A DNA stretch of 64,000 bases. Origin: CBDHDJ01 sp965261645. GTDB taxonomy: Bacteria > Pseudomonadota > Alphaproteobacteria > SHVV01. The stretch spans positions 992,001 to 1,056,000 of the forward strand of contig CBDHDJ010000002.1 in the NCBI GenBank assembly GCA_965261645.1, written 5' to 3'. The notes beneath the pieces are model-generated. The model was not told the origin of the DNA. It did no database searches and saw only the letters and a program-made list of their open reading frames with translations. The stretch's first letter is position 1. Each line of letters starts with the position of its first letter. The position numbers and the translations under genes are program-made. Of the stretch, positions 33,340-41,779 are shown piece after piece.

Positions 33340-34437
33340 TCAAGAGCTGAAGCGAAACACGATCACGTCGCCGTCGGCAACGGCGTAGTCCCGGCCCTCG
33401 GCCCGAAGCTTGCCGGCCTCGCGCGCGCCGGGCTCGCCGCCGCAGGCGAGGTATTCGTCATAGGCGGCTGTCTCTGCCCGGATGAAGCCCTTGGCAAAGT
33501 CGGTGTGGACCTTGGCGGCGGCGTCAAGCGCGGTTGCACCGCGTTCGAGGGTCCAGGCATGGCATTCATTGGCGTTCGCCGTGAAAAACGTGATGAGATC
33601 GAGAAGCGCGTAACCGGCGCGCACGATACGCCCAAGCCCGGTTTCCGCAAGGCCCATTTCGGCGAGGAAGGCGGTGCGCTCTGCTGCATCATCGAGGCGG
33701 GCGACCTCGGCCTCGAGGGCGGCCGAGATGGGGAGCGCAGTGGCGCCCCGCGACTTGGCCCAGGCCGCGAGCGCGGCTGAGTGCGCGTTGCCGGTCGTGT
33801 TCGCTTCTTCGACGTTGCAGACGTAGAGGACCGGTTTCGCCGTGAGAAGCTGCAAGTCGCAGAACGAAGTCTCCTCGCCAGGCATGGGCGCGATGGTGCG
33901 TGCGGGTTCACCGGCCGCCACCGCCGCCACGATTCGCTCGGCCAAGTCGGCCTCGCGCTTCGCGTCCTGATCGCCGCTGCGGGCTTTCTTGCCGAGCCCG
34001 TCAAGCCGGCGCTCGAGGGTCTCGAGATCGGCGAGCATCAACTCGGTGTCGACGATTTCGGCGTCGGCCACCGGATCGAGGCGGCCGGCGATGTGCGAGA
34101 CGCGATCGTCCTCGAAGCAGCGCAGGACGTGGATGAGAGCGTCGACCTCGCGGATATGGGCGAGGAATTGGTTGCCGCGGCCCTCGCCCTTGCTCGCGCC
34201 CTCGACCAGGCCGGCGATGTCGATGAAATCGAGGGTTGTCGGCACGATCTTGGCGGACTCGGCGAGGCGTGCAATCTCCACGAGGCGCGGGTCGGACACC
34301 GCTACCCGGCCGAGGTGAGGCTCGATGGTGGTGAACGGGTAGCTCGCGATCTCGGCCGCCTCGGAGCTCGTCAAGGCGTTGAACAGGGTCGACTTGCCGG
34401 CATTGGGCAGGCCCACGATGCCGCATCGAAACCCCAT
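33340..34437 (-). CDS. ychF: Redox-regulated ATPase YchF (OLA1 family)
   Basis: This Obg-related P-loop ATPase of 365 residues has G1 motif GLPNAGKSTLFNAL at residue 8, G3 region DIAGLVEGASKGEGRGNQFL near 70, and the altered G4 motif CNVEEAN (NxxE in place of NKxD) that explains its preference for ATP over GTP. The C-terminal TGS-like domain ends in RAEGRDYAVADGDVIVFRFSS. It associates with ribosomes and is involved in stress responses. It is part of the prs–rplY–pth–ychF run. Confidence 0.96.
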   Translation of the reverse strand: MGFRCGIVGLPNAGKSTLFNALTSSEAAEIASYPFTTIEPHLGRVAVSDPRLVEIARLAESAKIVPTTLDFIDIAGLVEGASKGEGRGNQFLAHIREVDALIHVLRCFEDDRVSHIAGRLDPVADAEIVDTELMLADLETLERRLDGLGKKARSGDQDAKREADLAERIVAAVAAGEPARTIAPMPGEETSFCDLQLLTAKPVLYVCNVEEANTTGNAHSAALAAWAKSRGATALPISAALEAEVARLDDAAERTAFLAEMGLAETGLGRIVRAGYALLDLITFFTANANECHAWTLERGATALDAAAKVHTDFAKGFIRAETAAYDEYLACGGEPGAREAGKLRAEGRDYAVADGDVIVFRFSS

Positions 34438-34458
34438 CGGATCGGGCGCCGGTTCGGA

Positions 34459-35067
34459 TCAGGCGCCGAGAGAGGCCTGTGTCGGGGCGCCATTCGCCGG
34501 CGGTTTGGCGAGCAGGGCCACCTTGCTCACAAACGCCGGATCGTCGCCGAGCACGAGCAGCGGGGCCGCCTCCGCCACGGCATCGAGCAGCGGCGTGAGC
34601 CAGGCATCGTCGGCCGTGCCAAAATCCCTGAGCACATGGCCCTTGACCAGGTCCTTGTCGCCGGGATGGCCGACGCCCAACCTGACGCGGCGGTAAGCGG
34701 GACCGAGATGCGCATCGATGTTGCGCAGGCCGTTGTGCCCCGCGTTGCCGCCGCCGCGCTTGGTGCGCACCTTGCCGTGCCTCAAGTCGATCTCGTCGTG
34801 AAAGACGATGACGTCGGCGAGCGGAATCCTGAAGAAGCGCACGGCCGCGCCGATGGCTTCGCCCGAACGGTTCATGAACGTCACGGGCTTGAGCGCCAGG
34901 CAGCGCTGGCCACCGATGGTGCCCTCCGCGCGTTGACCCTTGAGCCGCTCGCGGAAGCGTCCGAACCCATGGCGCTGGATGATCGCGTCCAACGCCATGA
35001 AGCCGATATTGTGCCGGTTGCGGGTGAATTCCGGCCCGGGATTGCCGAGGCCGACGAGAAGCATCAT
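34459..35067 (-). CDS. pth: Peptidyl-tRNA hydrolase
   Basis: The enzyme releases tRNA from drop-off peptidyl-tRNA. Motifs are GLGNPGPEFTRNRHNIGFMA at the N-terminus (with the catalytic His and the Asn), KPVTFMNRSGEAIGAAVRFF near residue 62, FHDEIDLRHGKVRTKRGGG near 93 and GNAGHNGLRNIDAHLG near 112. The length of 202 residues is normal with a short variable C-terminal tail. It follows rplY at a distance of 20 bp, a gene pair conserved across bacteria. Confidence 0.96.
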   Translation of the reverse strand: MMLLVGLGNPGPEFTRNRHNIGFMALDAIIQRHGFGRFRERLKGQRAEGTIGGQRCLALKPVTFMNRSGEAIGAAVRFFRIPLADVIVFHDEIDLRHGKVRTKRGGGNAGHNGLRNIDAHLGPAYRRVRLGVGHPGDKDLVKGHVLRDFGTADDAWLTPLLDAVAEAAPLLVLGDDPAFVSKVALLAKPPANGAPTQASLGA

Positions 35068-35087
35068 GGCCGGGTCCTATCGCCGGG

Positions 35088-35798
35088 CTACTTGTCCTTG
35101 TTCTCGTCCCTGCCGCCTTCAGTCGCAGCCTCGGCGCCGTCTTCCGCGGCGCCCTCTTCGCCCTCGGGAATTTCGCCCTCTTCGCCTTCCTCGCCTTCGA
35201 TCTCTTCTTCCTCGACCTCTTCTTCGACCTGCACCGTCGGTGCGGCGATGGTCGCGATGGTGAAGTTGCGATCGGTGATCGTCGGCGAGGTGCCTTCGGG
35301 GAGCGCGATGTCGTTGATATGGACGCCGTCGCCGATGTCGAGGCCGGCAATGCTGGTGGTGATGCTTTCCGGGATCGCATCGGCACGGCACAGGAGCTCG
35401 ATCTCGTGGCGCACCACGTTAAGTACGCCGCCCCGTTTGATGCCGGGAGATTCTTCGTCGTCCGTGAAGACCATCGGTACCATCAGCCGCACCTCAGCGC
35501 TCGCGCCGAGGCGCAGGAAATCAATGTGGATCGGCCGATCGGTGACCGGGTGGAGCTGGATCTCGCGCGGCAGGACCCGATGTTTCTCGCCGCCAACGTC
35601 GAGGTCGTAGAGCCGGTTGGCAAAGCCGCCGCGGCTGATCTCGCGCCTCAAGTCGCGCAGATCGACCGACACGTGGAGATTGTCCTTGTGATCGCCGTAG
35701 ACGACAGCGGGGATGCGGCCGGACTGGCGCAGCGCCCGCGCGCCGCCCGTGCCCCTGCCCTCTCGATGCTCGGCCGCGATGGTGGTGACCTCATCCAT
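35088..35798 (-). CDS. rplY: 50S ribosomal protein L25/general stress protein Ctc
   Basis: This L25/Ctc-type protein of 236 residues binds 5S rRNA. The N-terminal L25 domain is seen as REGRGTGGARALRQSGRIPAVVYG (read as GTGGARALRQSGRIPAVVYG) and VLPREIQLHPVTDRPIHIDFL (read as VLPREIQLHPVTDRPIHIDF). The C-terminal TL5 domain is followed by a strongly acidic tail from residue 185 on (runs of Glu and Gly), common in alphaproteobacterial Ctc proteins. It stands between prs and pth, the usual order. Confidence 0.95.
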   Translation of the reverse strand: MDEVTTIAAEHREGRGTGGARALRQSGRIPAVVYGDHKDNLHVSVDLRDLRREISRGGFANRLYDLDVGGEKHRVLPREIQLHPVTDRPIHIDFLRLGASAEVRLMVPMVFTDDEESPGIKRGGVLNVVRHEIELLCRADAIPESITTSIAGLDIGDGVHINDIALPEGTSPTITDRNFTIATIAAPTVQVEEEVEEEEIEGEEGEEGEIPEGEEGAAEDGAEAATEGGRDENKDK

Positions 35799-35834
35799 TC
35801 TTCTCTCCCTGCCGGCGCCCCTGCGCCCGGCTCC

Positions 35835-36767
35835 TCAATCGAACAGGCTGGAGACCGAGCGTTCCTCGCTGATCCGCCGCATCGCCTCGGCCATCAGCGG
35901 CGCGATCGACATACAACGAATGTTCTGCGAGACCCGCATGGCCTCTGTGGCGACGATGCTATCGGTCGTCACCAGTATCTCGAGCGCCGAAGCCGTCACG
36001 CGGGCCACGGCACCCCCTGACAAGACGCCGTGCGTCACATAGGCGACCACAGCCCTCGCGCCGGCCTCGGTGAGCGCATCCGCCGCGTTGCAGAGCGTTC
36101 CCGCCGAATCGACGATGTCGTCAACCAGGATGCAGCGGCGCCCGCTGACGTCGCCGATGATGTTCATCACCTCGGAATCGCCGGCTTGTTCGCGCCGTTT
36201 GTCGACGATGGCGAGATCGGCGTCAAGTCTTTTGGCCGTCGCCCGCGCCCGTACGACGCCACCGACATCGGGCGAGACGACCATGAGGTTGTCGTTGTGG
36301 AAATGCTCGACGATGTCCTTGACGATCACCGGCGCAGAAAACAGGTTGTCGGTCGGGATATCGAAGAAGCCCTGGATCTGGCCTGCGTGGAGATCGAGGG
36401 TGAGCACCCGGTCGGCCCCGGCCTTGGTAATCAGGTTGGCCACCAGCTTGGCGGAGATCGGCGTCCGTGGACCGGGCTTGCGGTCCTGGCGGGCATAGCC
36501 GAAATACGGGATGACCGCAGTGATGCGGCGCGCCGAAGCGCGGCGCAGCGCATCGATGGACACCAACAGCTCCATCAGATTGTCGTTCGCCGGATAGGAC
36601 GTCGACTGAATGACGAACACGTCCTCGCCGCGCACGTTCTCCTGAATTTCGACGAACACCTCCATATCCACAAAGCGGCGGATGCTCGCCTTGGTGAGCG
36701 GCGTATTGAGATAGGCGGCGATGGCCTCGGCAAGCGGCCGGTTGCTGTTGCAGGCAACCACTTTCAT
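35835..36767 (-). CDS. prs: Ribose-phosphate pyrophosphokinase (PRPP synthetase)
   Basis: The enzyme makes PRPP from ribose-5-phosphate and ATP. The 310-residue sequence contains VFVIQSTSYPANDNLMELLV near residue 48, VIPYFGYARQDRKPGPRTPI near 88, the divalent-ion site VLTLDLHAGQIQGFFDIPTDN (read as VLTLDLHAGQIQGFF) near 125, the flexible-loop DKRREQAGDSEV near 195 and the PRPP loop CILVDDIVDSAGTLCNAAD near 217. Start MKVVACNSN is standard. It begins the prs–rplY–pth–ychF–MaoC operon. Confidence 0.97.
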   Translation of the reverse strand: MKVVACNSNRPLAEAIAAYLNTPLTKASIRRFVDMEVFVEIQENVRGEDVFVIQSTSYPANDNLMELLVSIDALRRASARRITAVIPYFGYARQDRKPGPRTPISAKLVANLITKAGADRVLTLDLHAGQIQGFFDIPTDNLFSAPVIVKDIVEHFHNDNLMVVSPDVGGVVRARATAKRLDADLAIVDKRREQAGDSEVMNIIGDVSGRRCILVDDIVDSAGTLCNAADALTEAGARAVVAYVTHGVLSGGAVARVTASALEILVTTDSIVATEAMRVSQNIRCMSIAPLMAEAMRRISEERSVSSLFD

Positions 36768-36896
36768 GCGTGCGGTCCCGGCTTGGCTGAGGTGGGCAAA
36801 GGGTTCATGACGGCCTTGGCGTCACTGCGCCCTAGTGCGACGCGGCGGACTGTAACAGCGCCCATGAACGCTGTAAACGGCGATGAAATAGGGGCT

Positions 36897-36962
36897 TCAC
36901 AGCGCGCACGTAACGAGCAGGCCGAGGATGAAAAAGCCGACGAACATCCACAGATAAGGCAT
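36897..36962 (-). CDS. Possible 21-residue hydrophobic small protein
   Basis: A short frame reads MPYLWMFVGFFILGLLVTCA plus L and a stop, essentially one transmembrane helix. Its ATG lies 9 bp beyond the pgeF stop, so it could be translated by coupling. There is no strong ribosome binding site and no family I can name. It is recorded as a candidate only. Confidence 0.3.
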   Translation of the reverse strand: MPYLWMFVGFFILGLLVTCAL

Positions 36963-36971
36963 GTGCCGACG

Positions 36972-37760
36972 TCATCCGGTAAGCGTGATGGCGGAGAGTT
37001 CGAGGCCAAACGAGGCCTCGTCATTGAGCCTGGCCCGGCGATAACTGAAGAACTGCTCCTCATCCGCGCAGGTATCGTGGGGCAGGGCCTCGACCGCCGG
37101 CACGCCTGCCGCGTGGAGCCTCTGGCGCACGCAGCCGCTGCAATCGAACTGGTAGTGGCCCACGCGCGCAGCGGGCGCAAAGAACTCATCGGCGGCTGCA
37201 TCCGAGGCCATGAAGCGGTCAGGAAATTCAGGGCCGACCTCGTAGGAAGCCTGGGCGATGCACGGGCCGATCGCGGCGACGATGCGGCCGGGATCGGCGC
37301 CTAGCCTAGTCATGGTGTCGACGGCCGCCTCGACGATGCCGGCGAGAATACCCTTCCATCCGGCATGGACGGCGCCGATGACACCGGCTCCGGGATCGGC
37401 GAGCAGCACCGGCGCGCAGTCCGCGGTGAGAACACCCAGGGCGAGCCCGGGGACCTTGGTGACCATCGCATCCGCCGGCGGGCGGGCATCCTCCTCCCAT
37501 GGGGATTCAACGATCGCGACACCGTTGCCGTGGGCCTGGTAGGCCGTCAAGAGCGCCGCGGCCTCCTCGTGGATGGCGGCCAGCGCCCGGGCGCGGTTGA
37601 GCGCCACGTTGTCCGCCGCATCGCCGGTCGAGAGCCCGCAATTGAGCGAGGTGAAGGCACCCTTCGATACCCCGCCTTGGCGGGTGCAAAAGCCGTGGCG
37701 GACCGTCGTGAGCGCACCCAAGGCGGGCGCTCGCAGGACCGTTGCGCCGCCGCTAGGCAT
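36972..37760 (-). CDS. pgeF: Peptidoglycan editing factor PgeF (YfiH, laccase-domain)
   Basis: This 262-residue cytosolic multicopper-oxidase-fold-like protein removes misincorporated amino acids (Ser for Ala) from peptidoglycan precursors. Diagnostic motifs are VRHGFCTRQGGVSKGAFTSL near residue 20, GLALGVLTADCAPVLLADPG near 108 (metal-binding Cys), GAVHAGWKGILAGIVEAAVD near 130 and SGCVRQRLHAAGV near 205. Start is ATG at 37760 or GTG at 37772; both overlap the 3' end of the preceding gene and neither has a good ribosome binding site. Confidence 0.9.
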   Translation of the reverse strand: MPSGGATVLRAPALGALTTVRHGFCTRQGGVSKGAFTSLNCGLSTGDAADNVALNRARALAAIHEEAAALLTAYQAHGNGVAIVESPWEEDARPPADAMVTKVPGLALGVLTADCAPVLLADPGAGVIGAVHAGWKGILAGIVEAAVDTMTRLGADPGRIVAAIGPCIAQASYEVGPEFPDRFMASDAAADEFFAPAARVGHYQFDCSGCVRQRLHAAGVPAVEALPHDTCADEEQFFSYRRARLNDEASFGLELSAITLTG

Positions 37761-38874
37761 GGATCGGTTCACGCCACGCCGCCGCCACCGCCGCGGGCCG
37801 GGGAAGATCGGGATTGGTCACGACGAGAACCTTGAACAAGGCGCCCATCTGGGCGCGATCGGTGAGCCGCTCCGTGCCGCTCTCGATCACGTGCCGGCGC
37901 GCTTCGTCCGCGTGCGCCGTAAGCTTGGCGGTCCGCGCGTCGATCCCAAGCGCCTTGAGGAAGGTGCCCTGCTCGACCGGCCGGTAGGCGCGTGCGCCGG
38001 TCGCCTCCGCCGCATCGGCCAGCGCCGCGAAATCGACATGGGCGCAGAGGTCGGCGGCGCCCGGCTCGTCGAGGACCGGGTGGCCCTTGTGGCCGCGAAC
38101 CGCCTGCAGCGTCTCGTGCGGCCCACTCTCGGACCGGCCGTAATCGATGATCACCGCTGCCCCGCCGTGGGCGATCAGGCGTTCGGCGATATCCCGCATC
38201 ACCGCATCGGCCGCTGGGCACACCTCGACAACGCTGCCGAGCGGCGCACCATGCAGGGTCTCGGGGATCACCGTGGGCGGCTCGACCACGTCCGGGGTGA
38301 GCACCAGGCGAAACGCTTCGTCCCCCGGCGCTGCGCCGACCAGCCGCTCGCGCCAGCCCTCGCGCGTGCGTTCGTATTGATGAATGGGTAGCGCATCGAA
38401 AAACTCGTTGGCGATGACGAGAAGGGGCCCCGCAGGCACCGTGGCGAAGCGATCGTGCCAGCTGACCCGGGTGCCGGGCGCCGCGTCCGCCAGCTTCGCC
38501 TGCTGCCGCGCCCGCAGCGCCGGGCTAATTTCGACGAAGTGCACCTCGGCCGCTTCCTGGAAGCCGGGCTGGACGCCAGCGGCACGCCATGCATCGGCCA
38601 TCAACGTGCCGCGGCCCGGCCCGAGCTCGACGAGCTTCAAGGGCGCCGGCCGGTCCATCAGGGCCCAGCAATCGGCGCACCACAGCCCGATCAGTTCGCC
38701 GAACACCTGGCCGATCTCCGGCGACGTAATGAAATCGCCTTCCAGCCCAAAGGGATCCTGGTGCATGTAATAGCCGTAGTGCGGGTGGATCAGGGCTTCG
38801 GTCATGAAACGGGCGATGGAGATGGGCCCGTCTGCGCGGATGAGAGACAGAAGCTGCCGGCCCAGCTCGTTCAT
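37753..38874 (-). CDS. MidA/NDUFAF7-like SAM-dependent methyltransferase
   Basis: This class I SAM methyltransferase of the SAM_MT_MidA (formerly DUF185) family, 373 residues, has ISIARFMTEALIHPHYGYYM near residue 18, EGDFITSPEIGQVFGELIGL near 44, the SAM-binding LVELGPGRGTLMADAWR near 80, and IANEFFDALPIHQYER near 152. The mitochondrial homologue NDUFAF7 methylates an arginine in a complex I subunit during assembly; bacterial targets are less clear. The ATG at 38874 overlaps the lgt stop by 4 bp. Confidence 0.92.
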   Translation of the reverse strand: MNELGRQLLSLIRADGPISIARFMTEALIHPHYGYYMHQDPFGLEGDFITSPEIGQVFGELIGLWCADCWALMDRPAPLKLVELGPGRGTLMADAWRAAGVQPGFQEAAEVHFVEISPALRARQQAKLADAAPGTRVSWHDRFATVPAGPLLVIANEFFDALPIHQYERTREGWRERLVGAAPGDEAFRLVLTPDVVEPPTVIPETLHGAPLGSVVEVCPAADAVMRDIAERLIAHGGAAVIIDYGRSESGPHETLQAVRGHKGHPVLDEPGAADLCAHVDFAALADAAEATGARAYRPVEQGTFLKALGIDARTAKLTAHADEARRHVIESGTERLTDRAQMGALFKVLVVTNPDLPRPAAVAAAWREPIHA

Positions 38875-39692
38875 GACGCGATCTCGGTGCCGGGGCGCGC
38901 CCGCGCGATCAGGTAGAGGCCGAGCGCCAACACGGGGAGGGACAGAAGCTGGCCCATGGTCGCGCCGCCGGCGAGGTAGCCGATATGGGCGTCGGGCTCG
39001 CGGAAGACTTCGCCGATCGCGCGCGCGATGGCGTAGCCGACCAGGAAGACCCCGGCGAGGTAGCCGCGGCGTTCGCGCAACGGCGTGATGCGTGAAAGTT
39101 GCCACAGCACGATGAAGAGGACCACGCCTTCGAAAAGGGCTTCGTAAAGCTGGCTCGGGTGGCGCGGCGCCGGCCCGCCGGCGGGAAACACCATCGCCCA
39201 CGGGAGCTCGCTGGCGCGGCCGTAAAGCTCGCCGTTGATGAAGTTGGCCAGGCGGCCGAGAAAAAGCCCGATCGGTGCGGCGCAGGCGACGAGATCACCC
39301 GCCCCGAGCAGGTTGAGCCCGCGCAGGCGGGCAAAGGCAATGATCGCAACTATCACGCCGATGAGCCCGCCGTGAAACGACATGCCGCCCTGCCACACTA
39401 TGAAGATCTCGAGCGGGTGAGCGGCGAAGTAGGCCGATTGGTAGAACGCGGCATAGCCGAGCCGCCCGCCCAGAATCACGCCGAGGGTGGCCCAGAGCAG
39501 GAAATCGTCAACCTCGCGCCGGCTCAGGACGCTGCCGGGCGAGCGGGCGAGGGCGATGAGATAGCGCCACCCCAGCAAGAGGCCCGCGACATAGGCCAAG
39601 GCGTACCAGCGCAGCGCGAAAGGCCCGATCTCGAGGGCCACCGGATCGATGGCCGGATAGGCGATGACCGGAAAGGTTTGCAGCAAAATCAT
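38871..39692 (-). CDS. lgt: Phosphatidylglycerol–prolipoprotein diacylglyceryl transferase
   Basis: Lgt is an inner-membrane enzyme that adds diacylglycerol from phosphatidylglycerol to the lipobox Cys of prolipoproteins. The 273-residue sequence has seven hydrophobic helices and the family signature GRLANFINGELYGRAS (about residue 145) with neighbouring GGMSFHGGLIGVIVAI (about 100) and RHPSQLYEALFEGVVLF (about 177). The ATG at 39692 gives a typical N-terminus. It heads the lgt–MidA–pgeF overlapping operon. Confidence 0.96.
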   Translation of the reverse strand: MILLQTFPVIAYPAIDPVALEIGPFALRWYALAYVAGLLLGWRYLIALARSPGSVLSRREVDDFLLWATLGVILGGRLGYAAFYQSAYFAAHPLEIFIVWQGGMSFHGGLIGVIVAIIAFARLRGLNLLGAGDLVACAAPIGLFLGRLANFINGELYGRASELPWAMVFPAGGPAPRHPSQLYEALFEGVVLFIVLWQLSRITPLRERRGYLAGVFLVGYAIARAIGEVFREPDAHIGYLAGGATMGQLLSLPVLALGLYLIARARPGTEIAS

Positions 39693-39840
39693 ACACGGGC
39701 CGCCGTTGCCTTGGCACTTTCCCGGTTATAGGCGTGCGCCCCGGCACGGGCAATAGATGAGGGCGGCCTCAACCCGGCGGAATTGACAAAACCAAGGCTT
39801 TCGTTTCTTGTCGGGGCACGACAGCTCGAACGGGATTCCC

Positions 39841-40182
39841 ATGCAAACCGACAACCGCATCCTGGACGATCTCGCCCGCGTCGCGACCAGCGCGATCGGC
39901 ACCTTGCAGACGGTCCGTGACGATGTGCGCACGCTGGTGCGCCAACAGGTCGAGCGGCTGCTCGACGACATGGACCTCGTCAGCCGCGATGAGTTCGAGG
40001 TGGTCAAAGCAATGGCGGCGGCGGCGCGGAGCGAGAACGAGGCGCTCGCCAAGCGGGTCGCAAAGATCGAGGTCCAGCTCGGAAAACCGGCCGCGCGGCG
40101 CAAGGCCGCAGCGCCCAAGCCGGCGGCAAAGCGGGGCACCAAGCGCACACAGACGAGCCGTCCCAAGCGCACGGCACGCTGA
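39841..40182 (+). CDS. ubiK: UbiK family ubiquinone biosynthesis accessory factor (BMFP)
   Basis: This is a 113-residue coiled-coil protein of the BMFP/YqiC/UbiK family. The N-terminal part NRILDDLARVATSAIGTLQT and VRDDVRTLVRQQVERLLDD forms amphipathic helices, followed by VSRDEFEVVKAMAAAARSE and LAKRVAKIEVQL, the family core. The C-terminus is Lys/Ala-rich (RKAAAPKPAAKRGTKR), as in many alphaproteobacterial copies. UbiK helps hydroxylation steps of ubiquinone synthesis in gammaproteobacteria; the role here is by analogy. Confidence 0.88.
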   Translation: MQTDNRILDDLARVATSAIGTLQTVRDDVRTLVRQQVERLLDDMDLVSRDEFEVVKAMAAAARSENEALAKRVAKIEVQLGKPAARRKAAAPKPAAKRGTKRTQTSRPKRTAR

Positions 40183-40382
40183 ACGCCCACGATTTTTTTC
40201 GCCGCGAGGGGCGGGGTCAAATGGCCCCTTGCGTCCCCCAGGTTCTTCTGGCACGCTACATTCAGTGGTAGTTGAATGGCGTGTTACCTACCATATCTCA
40301 CGTTTGGGGGCGCGATGGACGGGCATCGTCCTAACCTGTTCCCCTCGACGCCGTTTCCCACCGGGCCGGAGGAGACCCCGCT

Positions 40383-40883
40383 ATGGCGTCAGCTTTGGAC
40401 GTAAGCGGCGTCCCGCACAATCCCATCGACTTGATCGAGGAAATGGTCGCGGCGAACGATTGGCCGTTCGACCGATCCAACGAGCAGGAACTGGTGGTCG
40501 GCATCAACGCGGACTGGTGCACCTACCACCTGTGGTTTGCCTGGCGCCACGAACCCGGCGTCTTGCATCTCTGCTGCGCCTTCGATCTGAAGGTGCCGGA
40601 GGAGAGGCGGCGTGACGTAAGTACCCTGGTCGCGCGGATCAACGACTCGATCTGGCTCGGTCATTTCGCCATGAACGATGAGCGCTCATCAGTCATGTTC
40701 CGGCACGGACAGGTGATGTTCGCCGAATCGACCCCCTCGCCGACGCCTTACGAAACGCTCATCGAGATCGCGCTCAACGAATGCGAACGCTACTATCCGG
40801 CCTTTCAGTTCGTCATCTGGGGCGGCAAGAGCCCGACCGACGCGATCGCGGCGGCAATGCTGGAGACCCGGGGTGAGGCATGA
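40383..40883 (+). CDS. YbjN domain-containing protein
   Basis: This 166-residue cytoplasmic protein has the YbjN type III secretion chaperone-like fold: NDWPFDRSNEQELVVGINAD at residue 24, YHLWFAWRHEPGVLHLCCAF near 48, RRDVSTLVARINDSIWLGHF near 78 and ETLIEIALNECERYYPAFQF near 120. In alphaproteobacteria this gene commonly lies next to proC, as here (4-bp overlap). Its molecular role is unknown. The ATG at 40383 follows GGAGGAGACC. About 200 bp of non-coding DNA separates it from ubiK. Confidence 0.88.
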   Translation: MASALDVSGVPHNPIDLIEEMVAANDWPFDRSNEQELVVGINADWCTYHLWFAWRHEPGVLHLCCAFDLKVPEERRRDVSTLVARINDSIWLGHFAMNDERSSVMFRHGQVMFAESTPSPTPYETLIEIALNECERYYPAFQFVIWGGKSPTDAIAAAMLETRGEA

Positions 40884-41692
40884 GTTCGTCCGTCTTGCTG
40901 GTCGGCGGCGGCAAGATGGGCAGCGCGCTCCTCAAGGGCTGGCTTGATCGCGGTCTTCCTGCCGACCACGCCACCGCCATCGAACCGAATGAGGCAGCGG
41001 CCGCCGGGCTCAAGGCCCTGAACGTGACCGTGGCCGGCGCGGTAACGGAGCTGGCGCCGGATTTTCGTCCCGACATCGTCGTCCTCGCGATCAAACCGCA
41101 GGTCATGGACGAGGCGTTGCCGCCTTATGCCGGTTACGCGGGCGGGGCCACGGTGTTTCTCTCGATCGCGGCAGGCCGGACGCTCGCCGGCATCGCCGCG
41201 CACATCGGCACCGATGCGGCGATCGTGCGGGCGATGCCGAACACCCCGGCCGCGGTGCGCCGCGGCATTACGGTAGCGTGCCCCAACGCGGCCGTGACAG
41301 CCGACCAACGTGCGGCATGCCACGATCTGCTCGAGGCCGTAGGCGAGGTGGCATGGGTCGACGACGAGGCGCTTCTGGATGCGGTCACCGCCACTTCGGG
41401 GAGCGGGCCGGCGTACGTCTTCCTGCTGATCGAGTGCCTCGCGGAGGCTGGCAAGGAAGCGGGGCTGCCCGGCGAGCTCGCGGCGCGCCTCGCGCGTGCG
41501 ACGGTGATCGGAAGTGGTGAGCTGGCGCGCCACGACGAGGCGCCGGCGGCGACGCTGCGTGAGAACGTGACGAGCCCGGGCGGTACGACCGAGGCAGCGC
41601 TTCAGGTGCTGATGGACGATGACGGCCTCGCGCGCTTGATGATCAGGGCCGTCGCCGTCGCCGCCGCGCGCTCGCGTGAGCTCGCCGGCTAA
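40880..41692 (+). CDS. proC: Pyrroline-5-carboxylate reductase
   Basis: The last step of proline synthesis, NAD(P)H-dependent, is performed by this enzyme. The 270-residue protein has Rossmann motif LLVGGGKMGSALLKGWLDRG at residue 5, VVLAIKPQVMDEALPPYAG near 72, VRAMPNTPAAVRRGITVACP near 118 and the signature LLDAVTATSGSGPAYVFLLI near 166. The C-terminal part with ENVTSPGGTTEAALQVL is the usual proline-binding loop. It overlaps the YbjN gene by 4 bp and is followed by a DUF772-type element. Confidence 0.96.
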   Translation: MSSSVLLVGGGKMGSALLKGWLDRGLPADHATAIEPNEAAAAGLKALNVTVAGAVTELAPDFRPDIVVLAIKPQVMDEALPPYAGYAGGATVFLSIAAGRTLAGIAAHIGTDAAIVRAMPNTPAAVRRGITVACPNAAVTADQRAACHDLLEAVGEVAWVDDEALLDAVTATSGSGPAYVFLLIECLAEAGKEAGLPGELAARLARATVIGSGELARHDEAPAATLRENVTSPGGTTEAALQVLMDDDGLARLMIRAVAVAAARSRELAG

Positions 41693-41779
41693 ACCAACCC
41701 CCTCGCACCGTCTGGGTTCGCGGTTTTCGGCCCGCGGCCGCGCGCGGGGCCGTTGCGAAGGCCGTGAAGCGGTGCCTAT

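Noticed and set aside
40183..40382. A small RNA or terminator between ubiK and the YbjN gene
   Set aside because: A weak GC-rich hairpin without a clear T run is present; nothing definite could be supported.
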